Notes under the pieces: model-generated
Seen by the model: the letters and a program-made list of their open reading frames with translations, nothing else
Database searches by the model: none
Told to the model about the DNA's origin: nothing
Position numbers and translations under genes: made by a program
Shown: positions 1 to 9,793 of the stretch, piece after piece
Layout: every line of letters begins with the position of its first letter
Position numbering within the stretch: position 1 is the stretch's first letter
Origin: Plantactinospora sp. KBS50
Lineage (GTDB): Bacteria > Actinomycetota > Actinomycetes > Mycobacteriales > Micromonosporaceae
Direction of reading: 5' to 3'
Length of the DNA: 64,000 bases
Assembly: GCF_002285795.1 (NCBI RefSeq)
Contig: NZ_CP022961.1
Coordinates: 2,601,001-2,665,000, forward strand

Positions 1-1
1 G

Positions 2-1057
2 GCCGCGCTCTCCGGCCAGCCGGTTGCCTCGGACGTCTGGTCCGACGTGCACGAGGTGCCGCACGTACGGCTCGGCCAGCAGGCCGACCTGGTCGTCGTG
101 GCCCCCGCCACCGCGGACCTGCTGGCCCGCGCCGCGCACGGCCTCGCCGACGACCTGCTCACCAACATCCTGCTGACCGCCCGCTGTCCGGTCGTGCTGG
201 CCCCGGCCATGCACACCGAGATGTGGGAGCATCCGGCCACCGTGCAGAACGTCGCGACCCTGCGCCGCCGGGGCGTCCTGGTGATCGAGCCCGCCAGCGG
301 CCGGTTGACCGGAGCGGACACCGGCAAGGGCCGGCTGCCGGACCCGGCCGAGATCTTCGCGGTGGCCCGCCGGGCGCTGGCCCGCCCGGCCGGCACGGCG
401 GACCTGGCCGGCCGCCGGGTGGTGGTCACCGCCGGCGGCACCCGGGAGCCGCTGGACCCGGTCCGCTTCCTCGGCAACCGCTCGTCCGGCAAGCAGGGGT
501 ACGCGTTCGCCCGGTCCGCCGTGGCCCGCGGCGCGAAGGTGACGCTTGTCACTGCAAACGTCACGCTCGCCGAGCCGGCCGGCGTCGAACTGGTCCGGGT
601 GGGCACCACGGCGGAGCTTCGGGCGGCCACCGTCGAGGCCGCGGCCGGCGCCGACGCGGTGGTGATGGCCGCCGCGCCGGCGGACTTCCGGCCGGCGACG
701 TACGCCGCCGAGAAGATCAAGAAGGCGGGCGACGGATCGGCGCCGACCCTCCCGCTGGTCACCAACCCCGACATCGCGGCGGAGCTGGGCGAGCGCCGTA
801 CACCGGGCCAGGTGCTCGTGGTGTTCGCCGCCGAGACCACCGACGCCGAGGCCAACGCGCGCGGCAAGCTGGCGCGCAAGAAGGCGGACCTCATCGTGGT
901 GAACGTGGTCGGCGAGGACCGGGTGTTCGGCGCCGACACCAACGCCGCGATCGTGCTGGGCGCCGACGGGTCCCGCCTCGAACTGCCCGAGCAGGCCAAG
1001 GAGGACCTCGCCGACCGGGTCTGGGACCTGGTGGTCGCCCGACTGTCCGACAGGTGA
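2..1057 (+). CDS. coaBC: Bifunctional phosphopantothenoylcysteine decarboxylase / phosphopantothenate-cysteine ligase (5' end missing)
   Basis: Coenzyme A biosynthesis: the CoaC part decarboxylates 4'-phosphopantothenoylcysteine with FMN, and the CoaB part makes it from 4'-phosphopantothenate and cysteine with CTP. The frame is open to the left edge, so roughly the first 50-60 residues lie outside the window; 351 residues are seen. The CoaC half keeps the PAMHTEMW segment (about residue 70 of the visible part). The CoaB half has the [12 protein letters not shown] and NRSSGKQG segments, AAPADFRP followed by the EKIKK lysine motif, and NPDI. It is followed after 109 bases by metK. The order coaBC-metK-priA is usual for actinobacteria. 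Identification is secure; only the start is unknown. Confidence 0.95.
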   Translation, partial: AALSGQPVASDVWSDVHEVPHVRLGQQADLVVVAPATADLLARAAHGLADDLLTNILLTARCPVVLAPAMHTEMWEHPATVQNVATLRRRGVLVIEPASGRLTGADTGKGRLPDPAEIFAVARRALARPAGTADLAGRRVVVTAGGTREPLDPVRFLGNRSSGKQGYAFARSAVARGAKVTLVTANVTLAEPAGVELVRVGTTAELRAATVEAAAGADAVVMAAAPADFRPATYAAEKIKKAGDGSAPTLPLVTNPDIAAELGERRTPGQVLVVFAAETTDAEANARGKLARKKADLIVVNVVGEDRVFGADTNAAIVLGADGSRLELPEQAKEDLADRVWDLVVARLSDR

Positions 1058-1128
1058 CCGTCGCGGCCAAGTTCCGGCCGCTCCGGATGCCGGCGCGGTA
1101 GCCTGCGGCAAAGGTCGGCGGCGGTGTT

Positions 1129-1134
1129 TACACT
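1129..1134 (+). promoter_or_regulatory. Probable -10 element for metK
   Basis: TACACT fits an actinobacterial vegetative -10 box, with transcription expected near 1141 and a short leader before the metK ribosome binding site. It lies inside a small GGCGGC/GCCGCC inverted repeat. No convincing -35 is seen. No S-adenosylmethionine riboswitch fold was recognised in the leader, which is only about 25 bases. Confidence 0.4.
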
Positions 1135-1166
1135 GCCGCCAAGAGCTGTCGACAATGAGGAGCGCC

Positions 1167-2360
1167 GTGGCACGCCGCCTGTTTACCTCCGAGTCGGTCA
1201 CGGAAGGCCACCCGGACAAGATTGCCGACCAGATCAGCGACGGAATCCTCGACGCGTTGCTCAGCCAGGACCCGCGCAGCCGGGTCGCCGTCGAGACACT
1301 GATCACGACCGGTCAGGTCCACGTCGCCGGCGAGGTCACCACCCAGGCGTACGCCGACATTCCGACGATCGTGCGGGAGACCATCCTCAGCATCGGCTAC
1401 GACTCGTCGAAGAAGGGCTTCGACGGCGCCTCCTGCGGGGTGAGCGTCTCGATCGGCGCCCAGTCGCCGGACATCGCGCAGGGCGTGGACAACGCCTTCG
1501 AGCTGCGCACCGGATACTCCGAGAGCGCGCTGGACGCGCAGGGCGCCGGCGACCAGGGCATGATGTTCGGCTTCGCCTGCTCGGAGACGCCGGAGCTGAT
1601 GCCGCTGCCGATCGCGCTGGCGCACCGGCTGTCCCGCCGGCTGTCCTCGGCCCGCAAGGACGGCACCATCCCCTACCTGCGACCGGACGGCAAGACCCAG
1701 GTCACCATCGAGTACGACGGCTTGCGGCCGGTCCGGCTCAACACGGTGGTGGTCAGCAGCCAGCACGCCGCGGACATCTCGCTGGAGTCGCTGCTCACCC
1801 CGGACGTGCGCGAGCACGTGATCGCCCCGGAACTGGAGGGGCTGGGTCTGGACACCGGCGACTACCGGCTGCTGGTCAACCCGACCGGCCGGTTCGAGAT
1901 CGGCGGCCCGATGGGCGACGCCGGCCTCACCGGACGCAAGATCATCGTTGACACGTACGGCGGGTACGCGCGGCACGGCGGCGGGGCCTTCTCGGGCAAG
2001 GATCCGTCCAAGGTCGACCGCTCGGCGGCGTACGCGATGCGCTGGGTGGCCAAGAACGTGGTGGCGGCCGGCCTGGCCGAGCGGTGCGAGGCGCAGGTCG
2101 CGTACGCCATCGGCAAGGCGCACCCGGTGAGCCTGTTCGTCGAGACGTTCGGCACCGAGAACGTGCCGGTGGACCGGATCGAGCGGGCCATCGGCGAGGT
2201 GTTCGACCTGCGCCCGGCGGCCATCATCCGGGACCTGAACCTGCTCCGCCCGATCTACCGGCAGACCGCCGCGTACGGCCACTTCGGGCGGGAACTGCCC
2301 GACCTGACCTGGGAGGGGACCGACCGGGCCGGCGACCTGAAGTCGGCCGCGGGAGCCTGA
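1167..2360 (+). CDS. metK: S-adenosylmethionine synthetase
   Basis: Makes S-adenosylmethionine from methionine and ATP. The 397-residue product starts [18 protein letters not shown], the classical N-terminus of the family, and carries [10 protein letters not shown] (ATP loop) and [16 protein letters not shown] (phosphate-binding P-loop region). An in-frame ATG lies 12 bases upstream, but the GTG at 1167 is preferred. GAGGAG sits directly before it, and the resulting N-terminus matches known actinobacterial MetK. The gene is complete and is followed by priA, whose frame abuts the stop. Confidence 0.96.
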   Translation: MARRLFTSESVTEGHPDKIADQISDGILDALLSQDPRSRVAVETLITTGQVHVAGEVTTQAYADIPTIVRETILSIGYDSSKKGFDGASCGVSVSIGAQSPDIAQGVDNAFELRTGYSESALDAQGAGDQGMMFGFACSETPELMPLPIALAHRLSRRLSSARKDGTIPYLRPDGKTQVTIEYDGLRPVRLNTVVVSSQHAADISLESLLTPDVREHVIAPELEGLGLDTGDYRLLVNPTGRFEIGGPMGDAGLTGRKIIVDTYGGYARHGGGAFSGKDPSKVDRSAAYAMRWVAKNVVAAGLAERCEAQVAYAIGKAHPVSLFVETFGTENVPVDRIERAIGEVFDLRPAAIIRDLNLLRPIYRQTAAYGHFGRELPDLTWEGTDRAGDLKSAAGA

Positions 2361-4455
2361 CCGGCGATCCGCACGGCGACCGGCAGCCCGCCGAAGGGCT
2401 GCCGGTCGCTCGCGTCTGCGTGGACGTGCCGCTGGCCCACCTGGACCGGCCGTTCGACTACCTGGTCCCGGCCGAGCTGGCCGGCGCCGCGGTGCCCGGC
2501 ACCCGGGTGCGGGTCCGGTTCGCCGGGAAGCTTGTCGACGGCTGGCTGCTGGAGCGCGCCGCCGAGTCGCCGCACGGCGGCCGGCTGGCGTACCTGGACA
2601 AGCTGGTCTCCCCGGAGCCGGTGCTGGCCCCCGAGATCGTCCGGCTGGCCCGCGCGGTGGCCGACCGGTACGCCGGCGGCCTGGCCGACGTGCTCCGGCT
2701 CGCGGTGCCGCCCCGGCACGCCCGGGTCGAGCGCGAGCCCGCCCCGACCGCGCCCGATGCCACCGCCGCCGATGCCACCGCCGTCGCCGAGACGACCGCC
2801 GTCGCCGATGCCACCGCCGTCGCCGAGACGACCGCCGTCGCCGATGCCACCGCCGGCGCCGAGACGACCGCCGGCGAGCACGCTGGCGCCGCACCCGGGA
2901 CCGTCGCGGACGAGGGCTGGCGGGCGTACCCGGCCGGCCCGGCGTTCCTGGCGGCGCTCGCCGACGGCCGCGCGCCGCGTGCCGTCTGGTCGGCGCTGGC
3001 CGGCGAGGACTGGCCGGCCCGGTACGCCGCGGCGCTGGCCGCCGCCGTGCGCTCCGGCCGCGGCGCGGTGGCCGTCGTTCCGGACGCCAGGGATCTGGAC
3101 CGGCTCGACGCGGCGCTGACCGCGGCGCTCGGCCCCGGCCGGCACGTGGCGCTGACCGCGGCGCTCGGCCCGGCCCGGCGCTACCGGGCGTTCCTGGCCG
3201 CCCGCCGCGGCGCGGTGCCCGTGGTGATCGGCACCCGGGCGGCGGCGTTCGCGCCGGTGCACCGGCTGGGTCTGGTGGCCATCTGGGACGACGGCGACGA
3301 CCTGCACGCCGAACCGCGAGCGCCCTATCCGCACGCCCGGGAGGTGCTGCTGACCCGGGCGCACCATGCGGGCGCGGCGGCGCTGGTCGGCGGGTTCGCC
3401 CGCAGCGCCGAGGCGCAACTGCTGGTCGAGACCGGTTGGGCCGTCCAACTCGGACCGGACCGGGCCGGGCTGCGGTCCCGGACCCCCGGGTGGTGCCCAC
3501 CGGCGACGACCCGCAGTTGGCCCGGGACCCGGCCGCCGAGTCGGCCCGGCTGCCCAGCGTGGCCTGGGAGGCCGCCCGGTCCGCGCTCGCGGCCGGGGCG
3601 CCGGTGCTGGTGCAGGTGCCGCGGCGCGGCTACCTGCCCTCGGTCTCCTGCGCCGACTGCCGCGCCCCGGCCCGCTGCGCGCACTGCTCGGGTCCGCTGG
3701 CGCTGCGGTCCGCCCGGTCGGTGCCGGCCTGCCGCTGGTGCGGCCGGCCGGACGCCGCGTACGCCTGTCCCCGGTGCGGCGGCCGGCGGCTGCGGGCGGC
3801 GGTGACCGGCGCCCGGCGGACCGCCGAGGAACTCGGCCGGGCCTTCCCGGGCACGACCGTGCGGACCTCCGGCCGGGAGGAGGTGCTCGCCGCGGTCCCG
3901 GCGGAGCCCGCGCTGGTGGTCGCCACGCCCGGCGCCGAGCCGGTGGCGCCCGGCGGGTACGGCGCGGTGCTGCTGCTGGACGCCTGGGCGCTGCTCACCC
4001 GGGCCGACCTGCGGGCCGGCGAGGAGACGCTGCGGCGCTGGATGGCCGCCGCGGCGCTGGCCCGGCCGGCCGGTGCCGGCGGCCGGGTGGTGGTCGTGGC
4101 CGACGGGGCGCTCGCCCCGGTGCAGGCGTTGCTGCGCTGGGACGCGCCGTGGTCCGCCGGGCGGGAACTGGCCGAACGGCGGGAGCTGGGCTTCCCGCCG
4201 GCGGTCCGGATGGCAAGCGTCACCGGCGCGCCGGCGGCCGTGAACGACCTGTTGGAGCTGGCGCGGCTGCCGGCCGGCACCGAGCAGCTCGGGCCGGTGC
4301 CCGCCGGCGACGGGATCGAGCGGATGCTGCTGCGGGTGCCCCGGTCCGGCTCGGCGGAGCTGGCCCGGGCGCTGCACGCCGCCGCCGGCGTGCGGACCGC
4401 GCGCAAGGCCGGCCAGCCGGTCCGGATCCAGGTGGATCCGCACGACCTGTTCTGA
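2357..4455 (+). CDS. priA: Primosomal protein N' (PriA), apparently helicase-dead; one-base frameshift
   Basis: Replication-restart protein of the actinobacterial type. The N-terminal DNA-binding part ([17 protein letters not shown]) is followed by an Ala/Thr-rich linker of repeated [10 protein letters not shown] units at about residues 130-175. Next comes a degenerate helicase core: no Walker A is visible and the DEAH position reads WDDGDD. A zinc region with four CxxC pairs (CADC, CAHC, CRWC, CPRC) and a C-terminal domain follow. The frame changes near 3479-3487 (CGGACCCCCGGG). Restoring one G or C there joins both halves into about 699 residues, normal for the family. The start is unresolved: CTG 2357 overlaps the metK stop and GTG 2420 is the first standard start, but conserved residues precede it. 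Loss of helicase motifs is known for actinobacterial PriA. Confidence 0.85.
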
Positions 4456-4524
4456 CGGCCGCCGGCCGCCGATCCGGCGGCGCCGGCCGCCCCTGTCCGC
4501 GGGCAGCCCGCCGCGGGGCGTCCG

Positions 4525-4530
4525 TAGACT
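4525..4530 (+). promoter_or_regulatory. Probable -10 element for def-fmt-rsmB
   Basis: TAGACT in the context CGTCCGTAGACTGG. Nearly the same string precedes rpe (9782) and pheS (20664), which supports a shared vegetative promoter. Transcription is expected near 4537, giving a leader of about 35 bases to the AAGGAG box of def. Confidence 0.55.
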
Positions 4531-4573
4531 GGTACGGCACCGTGCGCCAGCCCGCCCGAAGGAGCCTCCTCGC

Positions 4574-5134
4574 GTGACCGTCCAGCCCATCCGTCTCTTC
4601 GGTGATCCGGTGCTGCGGACGCCGGCCGATCCGGTCCGCGACTTCGACGCCGAGCTGCGCAGGCTCGTCGCCGATCTCACCGAGACGATGCGGGAGAGCA
4701 ACGGCGCCGGCCTGGCCGCGCCGCAGCTCGGCGTGGGACTGCGGGTCTTCGCCTTCGACGTGGACGACGTGCTGGGCCACCTGATCAACCCGGTGCTGGA
4801 GTTCCCCGACGAGGACGAGCAGGAGGGCCCGGAGGGCTGCCTGTCCATCCCCGGGCTCTACTTCGACACCAGGCGCCGGCAGAACGTCGTCGCCAAGGGC
4901 TTCAACGAGTACGGCGACCCGGTGCAGATCGTCGGCACCGGCCTGATGGCGCGCTGCGTGCAGCACGAGACCGACCACCTGGACGGGGTGCTGTTCGTCG
5001 ACCGGCTCGACCCCGCCGGCCGCAAGGAGGCGATGCGGGCCATCCGGCAGGCCGACTGGTACGACCGGGAGGCGCCGCCGGTGGTCAAGCTCAGCCCGCA
5101 CGGGCCGGCCAACCCCTTCGGTCTGGGTCGGTGA
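4574..5134 (+). CDS. def: Peptide deformylase
   Basis: Metalloenzyme that removes the formyl group from nascent proteins. All three family motifs are present in 186 residues: [10 protein letters not shown] (motif 1), EGCLSIPG with the metal-binding Cys (motif 2) and QHETDHLDG, the HExxH motif (motif 3). GTG start with AAGGAG nine bases upstream. It lies 4 bases before fmt, so the deformylase and the formyltransferase that creates its substrate are co-transcribed, as in many bacteria. Confidence 0.96.
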   Translation: MTVQPIRLFGDPVLRTPADPVRDFDAELRRLVADLTETMRESNGAGLAAPQLGVGLRVFAFDVDDVLGHLINPVLEFPDEDEQEGPEGCLSIPGLYFDTRRRQNVVAKGFNEYGDPVQIVGTGLMARCVQHETDHLDGVLFVDRLDPAGRKEAMRAIRQADWYDREAPPVVKLSPHGPANPFGLGR

Positions 5135-5138
5135 GCTG

Positions 5139-6065
5139 ATGCGGCTCGTCTTCGCCGGTACGCCGGCCGTCGCACTGCCTGCCCTGGACGCCATCGCCGG
5201 CTCCGGGCACGACCTGCTGGCCGTGGTCACCCGGCCGGACGCCCCGGCCGGCCGCGGCCGCGGGGTACGCCGTTCCCCGGTCGGCGCCTGGGCCGACGAG
5301 CGGGGGATCGAGGTGCTCACCCCGGATCGTCCCCAGGACCCGGAGTTCCTCGCCCGGCTCGGCGAGCTGGCGGTCGACTGCGTGCCGGTGGTGGCCTACG
5401 GCGCGCTGGTCCCGCCGGCCGCGCTGGAGATCCCCCGGCACGGCTGGGTGAACCTGCACTTCTCGCTGCTGCCGGCCTGGCGGGGCGCGGCGCCCGTGCA
5501 GCATGCGGTGCTGCACGGCGACGAGATCACCGGGGCCAGCGTCTTCCAACTGGAACAGGGCCTGGACACCGGCCCGGTGTTCGGCACCCTCACCGACGAG
5601 ATCCGCGCCACCGACACCGCGGGCGACCTGCTGGACCGGTTGGCCCGGTCCGGGGCCGGCCTGCTGGTGGCGGTGCTGGACGCGATCGAGGCGGGCACGG
5701 CCCGCGCGCGTCCGCAGCCGCCGGACGGGGTGTCGACGGCGCCGAAGCTGACCGTCGAGGACGCCCGGGTGCCGTGGTCCGACCCGGCCTTCGCGATCGA
5801 CCGCCGCATCCGGGCCTGCACCCCGGCACCGGGCGCCTGGAGCACCTTCCGCGACGAACGGGTCAAGCTCGGGCCGGTGACCCTGGTGGCCAACGGGCCG
5901 CAGTTGGCCCCCGGTGCGCTGCTGGCGGAGCGGGGTCGGGTGCTGGTCGGCACCGCGACCACGCCGGTCGCGCTGGGCGAGGTGCGGGCCGCGGGCAAGC
6001 GCGCCATGCCGGCCGCCGACTGGGCCCGGGGCGTGCGGGTCGGCTCCGGCGAGGCGCTGGCATGA
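5139..6065 (+). CDS. fmt: Methionyl-tRNA formyltransferase
   Basis: Formylates Met-tRNA-fMet using 10-formyltetrahydrofolate. 308 residues. The N-terminus [16 protein letters not shown], the [15 protein letters not shown] segment with the catalytic Asn-His-Asp region (VNLHFSLLP), and the C-terminal OB-like domain are all in order. Full length; the start follows the def stop after four bases, and the 3' end overlaps rsmB by ATGA. Confidence 0.96.
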   Translation: MRLVFAGTPAVALPALDAIAGSGHDLLAVVTRPDAPAGRGRGVRRSPVGAWADERGIEVLTPDRPQDPEFLARLGELAVDCVPVVAYGALVPPAALEIPRHGWVNLHFSLLPAWRGAAPVQHAVLHGDEITGASVFQLEQGLDTGPVFGTLTDEIRATDTAGDLLDRLARSGAGLLVAVLDAIEAGTARARPQPPDGVSTAPKLTVEDARVPWSDPAFAIDRRIRACTPAPGAWSTFRDERVKLGPVTLVANGPQLAPGALLAERGRVLVGTATTPVALGEVRAAGKRAMPAADWARGVRVGSGEALA

Positions 6066-7426
6066 GCGTGGACGCGGCGCGGCGCTCCGCGTACGACGCC
6101 GTCGCCTCGGTGCACCGGGACGACGCCTTCGCCAACCTGGTGCTGCCGGCCATCCTGCGCGAGCGCGGGCTGCACGGCCGGGACGCGGCGTTCGCCACCG
6201 AACTGACCTACGGCACGCTGCGCGCGCTCGGCACCCTGGACGCCGTGCTGGCCGCGGCCGCCGGCCGGGAGGTCGAGCGGATCGACCCGCCGGCCCGGGA
6301 CGCGCTGCGGCTCGGGGCGTACCAGTTGCTGCACACCCGGGTGCCGGCGCACGCGGCGGTGTCCGAGACGGTGGATCTGGTCCGCGCCGTGGCGCCGGGG
6401 GCCGCCGGGTTCGCCAACGCGGTGCTGCGCCGGGTCGCCGAGCGGGACCTGGAGTCCTGGATCAGCGAGCTGGCGCCGGCGGCCGAGTCGGACCCGGTGG
6501 GGCACCTGTCGGTGGCCTACAGCCACCCCGCGTGGATCGTCCGGGCGTTCCTGGACGCGCTCGACGGGGACATCGGCGAGACCACCCGGTTGCTGATCGA
6601 GGACAACGAGCGGCCGCCGGTGCACCTGGCGGCCCGGCCGGGCCGCGCCGACGCGGTCGCGCTGGCCGACGAGACGGGCGGGCTGCCGGGCGCCTTCTCG
6701 CCGTACGCGGTCTATCTGCTGGGCGGTGCGCCGGGCGAACTGCCGGCGGTGACCCAGGGCCGGGCGCACGTGCAGGACGAGGGTTCGCAGCTGGTCGCCG
6801 CCGCGTTGCTGGCGGCCCCGCTGGACGGCCCGGACACGCGCTGGCTGGACCTGTGCGCCGGGCCGGGCGGCAAGGCCGGGCTGCTCGGCGCGCTCGCCGC
6901 GCAGCGCGGTGCCAGGGTGACCGCGGTCGAGGTGGCCGAGCACCGGGCCCGGCTGGTCGAGCAGGCGGTGCGCGGGCTGCCGGTGTCGGTGCACGCGGTC
7001 GACGGGCGGACCGTGGGGTCCGACCCGGACCTGCCCGAGGGGGGCTTCGACCGGGTGCTGGTCGACGCGCCGTGCACCGGGCTCGGCTCGCTGCGCCGCC
7101 GCCCGGAGGCGCGGTGGCGGCGGCAGCCGACGGACCTGCCGCCGCTGACCCGGCTGCAACGCGAACTGCTCGGCGCCGCGCTGCGCGCGGTCCGCCCGGG
7201 TGGCGTGGTCGGCTACGTCACCTGCTCCCCGCACGTGGTGGAGACGCACGTGACGGTCACCGAGTCGGCGCGCCGCTCCGGAATCCCTGTCGACTTCGTC
7301 GACGCGCGACCGTTGCTGCCGGCCAACATGCCGGGGCTGGGGGACGGCCCGACGGTGCAGCTCTGGCCGCACCGGCACGGCACGGACGCGATGTTCCTGG
7401 CGGTGCTGCGCCGGGACGCGGGCTGA
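6062..7426 (+). CDS. rsmB: 16S rRNA (cytosine-967-C5) methyltransferase
   Basis: NusB-fold RNA-binding domain (residues about 1-140) followed by a Rossmann methyltransferase domain. The SAM site reads DLCAGPGGK, and the two catalytic cysteines are in APCTG and TCSPH, as expected for RsmB/NSUN enzymes. 454 residues, complete. The ATG overlaps the fmt stop (ATGA), indicating translational coupling. It ends the def-fmt-rsmB operon; a 54-bp tandem repeat follows. Confidence 0.94.
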   Translation: MSVDAARRSAYDAVASVHRDDAFANLVLPAILRERGLHGRDAAFATELTYGTLRALGTLDAVLAAAAGREVERIDPPARDALRLGAYQLLHTRVPAHAAVSETVDLVRAVAPGAAGFANAVLRRVAERDLESWISELAPAAESDPVGHLSVAYSHPAWIVRAFLDALDGDIGETTRLLIEDNERPPVHLAARPGRADAVALADETGGLPGAFSPYAVYLLGGAPGELPAVTQGRAHVQDEGSQLVAAALLAAPLDGPDTRWLDLCAGPGGKAGLLGALAAQRGARVTAVEVAEHRARLVEQAVRGLPVSVHAVDGRTVGSDPDLPEGGFDRVLVDAPCTGLGSLRRRPEARWRRQPTDLPPLTRLQRELLGAALRAVRPGGVVGYVTCSPHVVETHVTVTESARRSGIPVDFVDARPLLPANMPGLGDGPTVQLWPHRHGTDAMFLAVLRRDAG

Positions 7427-7446
7427 CCGTTCCCGGCCCGCCCGCC

Positions 7447-7646
7447 GTTCGACTGTGGTGCTGTGCCGGGGGCGGGCTGACCGCCCTCGGCCCGCCCGCC
7501 GTTCGACTGTGGTGCTGTGCCGGAGGCGGCCCGCCCGCCCCCGGCCCGCCCGCCGTTCGACTGTGGTGCTGTGCCGGAGGCGGCCCGCCCGTCCCCGGCC
7601 CGCCCGTCCGCGGCCCGCCCGCCGTTCGATCCGGTGGGCCGCTTGT
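7447..7646. repeat. 54-bp GC-rich tandem repeat after rsmB
   Basis: The string GTTCGACTGTGGTGCTGTGC starts at 7447, 7501 and 7555, i.e. three copies with a period of exactly 54. A fourth degenerate GTTCGA copy at 7624 follows a 15-base insertion. The rest of each unit is CCCGCC/CCGGCCC-rich. It sits between the rsmB stop and the 3' end of a convergent lipoprotein gene. No coding role is seen, and the units lack the conserved-repeat/unique-spacer pattern of CRISPR. Confidence 0.85.
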
Positions 7647-7648
7647 GG

Positions 7649-8533
7649 TCAGCGCGGCAGCCCGGCGGAGCCGGCGCCGCGCAGTGACCGGCTCAGTTTC
7701 TGGTTGGTGAGCAGGAAGCACAGCACGCCGCGGTCACCGTCGCGCCAGTCCAGGCCGCTGGGCGGCCTCCAGGCCAGCCCGATCCGGCGGGCCACCTCCG
7801 GTGCCGGTGCGTCGGCGAACCGTGCGATGACGTCCCGGCACCGGGTCCGTACCCGGTCGGGGTCCTCGGACATGGTGCTGCGCGGCTCGCCCGCCGGTGC
7901 GGTGTAGACGCCGGCGAACTCCACGTCGTGCGGCGCCGTGCAGGACGCCGCGACCAGCGAGGTCAGCCGCGATCCGGAGCGTTCGCTGCGGAAGCAGGTG
8001 TGCGCCAGCGGCGAGCCGGGGCGCAGCGCCCCGGCGAAGCTGCCCTCCCGGGGCCGCGGGATGCCGCTGTCGCTGCCCAGCCGGTAGGTCTCGTAGAGGT
8101 CGCAGCGGAACCAGCGGGCCCCCTTCGACCAGGCGTCCCGGGACGGCAGCAGCACGTCCATGTTCAACCGGCCGCCGTGCCAGTCGCCGCCGAGCAGCGC
8201 GCTGGCCGCCCGGTCGCACCGGGCGCGGGTGTCGCGCAGCACGGCCGAACCCGGTGCCGGCGGCGCCGCGGCGGTGACGTCCGGACCACGCAGGGTGCCC
8301 GCGAGCACCGTCTCGGTGTCGTGCGGCTGTCCGCAGTCGACCCGGCGTTCCTCCGCGACGCCCGCGTCGCCGCGTTCCGGGTGGCAGGCGCCGGCCGTGG
8401 GGACGAAGGGCAGCGCCGCGGGTACCGCCGGCCAGTCGTCGGTGAGGTCGCGGTCCACTCCGGCCGGTGCCCGGCAGGCGGTGCAGACCAGCACCGCAAG
8501 GACGGCCAGCGCCGCCGCCCGACAGCGCCGCAT
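7649..8533 (-). CDS. Septum formation-family lipoprotein, copy 1
   Basis: 294 residues. A short signal peptide (MRRCRAAALAVLAVLV) ends in a lipobox-like CTAC, predicting a lipid-modified, extracytoplasmic protein. The mature part has paired-cysteine blocks resembling the actinobacterial Septum_form family: GACHPE, RVDCGQPHDTETV, RWFRCDLYET, ASCTAPHDVEFAGVY and a terminal GDRGVLCFLL. It is a paralogue of the next gene upstream on the same strand, sharing the DADLTDDW-like start of the mature chain and the C-terminal GDRGVxCFL. Exact function is unknown; a role at the cell envelope or septum is inferred from the family name only. Confidence 0.75.
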   Translation of the reverse strand: MRRCRAAALAVLAVLVCTACRAPAGVDRDLTDDWPAVPAALPFVPTAGACHPERGDAGVAEERRVDCGQPHDTETVLAGTLRGPDVTAAAPPAPGSAVLRDTRARCDRAASALLGGDWHGGRLNMDVLLPSRDAWSKGARWFRCDLYETYRLGSDSGIPRPREGSFAGALRPGSPLAHTCFRSERSGSRLTSLVAASCTAPHDVEFAGVYTAPAGEPRSTMSEDPDRVRTRCRDVIARFADAPAPEVARRIGLAWRPPSGLDWRDGDRGVLCFLLTNQKLSRSLRGAGSAGLPR

Positions 8534-8705
8534 CGCGTACCTCCCGCCCCGGAGCCGGTCCGGTGCAGGAGCATACGGTACGCCGGGCCGGCCCGCCGCG
8601 ATCCGGCCGCGCAGGTCGCTGCGCGTGACCGGGGCGGTTCGCCCGGTGTGCCGGCCGGACTGGTCGGTGTGCCGGTCGGTCCGCTCGGTGTGCCGGTCGG
8701 TCCGC

Positions 8706-9596
8706 TCAGGACACCGGCAGCAGGCTCGGGCCGCCGCCCTTGGCCGAGCGGGTCAGGTCGCGGTCGTTCATCCACAGGAAGCACTGCACCCCGCGGTCGC
8801 CGCCGGCCCAGGCGGTCGCGTCGGGGTGGTAGTAGATCGAGCCGACCCGCACGCCGATCACGTCGTCGTCGGGGATTCCGGCGAACCGGGCCACCAGGCT
8901 CATGCAGGCGCGATGGGTGCCGGTGTCGTTGCGCCGGAACGCCTCGAAGGTCGCCTCGGTGGCCCGGTACACGCCCACGAACTCGGCCCGGTGCGGCTGG
9001 TCGCACCCGACCGGGTCCATGAAGTTGATGTCATTGTTGATCATCTTGGGCTGGAAGCACCGGTGGGCCAGCGGCGCCGCGCCGGTGAGCGCCCCGCGCA
9101 GGCTGCTGGTCCGGGCCACCGCCGTGTCGTCGTCGAGGCTGCGCGTCTCGGACAGGTCGCAGCGGTACCAGCGGGCGCCGACGCCCCAGGCCGCCGCCTT
9201 GGGCAGGATCAGCGTGAGCACCAGGCGCCCGGTGCGCCAGTCCGCGCCGAGCAGCCGGGCGGCGTCGCGGTCGCAGGCGTCGTGCGCGGCCAGGACGGCG
9301 GCCGAGCCGGCCGCCGGCGGGGCCGGCGCTTCCGCGACGGCGCCGGTGAACGCGGCCACCCGGACGGTCTCGGCCCGGTGCTCCTGGTCGCAGCCGATCG
9401 GCTGGTAGGTGGCCACCGAGGTTTCGCCGGCCCGCACGTGGCAGGTGCCGGACGCGGGCGTCCAGACGGTGGGTCGGCCGACGGGGGCCCAGTCGTCGGT
9501 GAGGTCGGCGTCCAGCCCGGTGGGCCGGTTGCAGGCACCGAGGGTGACGGCGACGGCCAGCGCCAACGCCGTTGCCCTGCCCAACCTCCGTGGCAC
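8706..9596 (-). CDS. Septum formation-family lipoprotein, copy 2
   Basis: 296 residues from the chosen GTG, which follows GGGAGG at good spacing and gives a normal signal peptide (MPRRLGRATALALAVAVTL) ending in the lipobox LGAC. The frame is open 222 bases further upstream, but that extension is Arg/Pro-rich and unlike a signal sequence. Family blocks are SGTCHV, IGCDQEHRAETV, RWYRCDLSET, VGCDQPHRAEFVGVY and GDRGVQCFL. The gap to copy 1 (8534-8705) contains two direct copies of a GTGTGCCGGTCGGTCCGCTC unit. Tandem duplication of an envelope lipoprotein is inferred. Confidence 0.75.
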   Translation of the reverse strand: MPRRLGRATALALAVAVTLGACNRPTGLDADLTDDWAPVGRPTVWTPASGTCHVRAGETSVATYQPIGCDQEHRAETVRVAAFTGAVAEAPAPPAAGSAAVLAAHDACDRDAARLLGADWRTGRLVLTLILPKAAAWGVGARWYRCDLSETRSLDDDTAVARTSSLRGALTGAAPLAHRCFQPKMINNDINFMDPVGCDQPHRAEFVGVYRATEATFEAFRRNDTGTHRACMSLVARFAGIPDDDVIGVRVGSIYYHPDATAWAGGDRGVQCFLWMNDRDLTRSAKGGGPSLLPVS

Positions 9597-9781
9597 CCTG
9601 CTCGCCCTCCCGCGGACCTCGATGGCGGAGCCGCCGATGCTACTAGCCGGTCGGCCGGCCGCGGGGGCGGCGGCCCAGCGCCGCCCGGCCGCCGAGCCGT
9701 AAGCGTCGCACAGCCGTCCGCGTCGCCGCCGCGCAGTGGGATCCGTGCGGCCTGGGTGCACCGGTGGATGGACGGCGTTCG

Positions 9782-9787
9782 TAGACT
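9782..9787 (+). promoter_or_regulatory. -10 element for rpe, leaderless
   Basis: TAGACT ends six bases before the GTG of rpe, so transcription should start at or next to the first base of the coding region. The start has no Shine-Dalgarno sequence. Both facts fit leaderless translation. Confidence 0.6.
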
Positions 9788-9793
9788 GGCGCG

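Noticed and set aside
1058..1166. S-adenosylmethionine riboswitch before metK
   Set aside because: The expected leader is only about 25 bases and shows no SAM-riboswitch boxes.
1128..3500. 790-codon minus-strand open frame across metK and priA
   Set aside because: Arg/Pro-rich, no recognisable domain, and it lies opposite well-conserved genes; a shadow of high-GC codon use.
7427..7648. CRISPR array
   Set aside because: The units are contiguous 54-bp tandem copies without unique spacers, and no cas genes are nearby.
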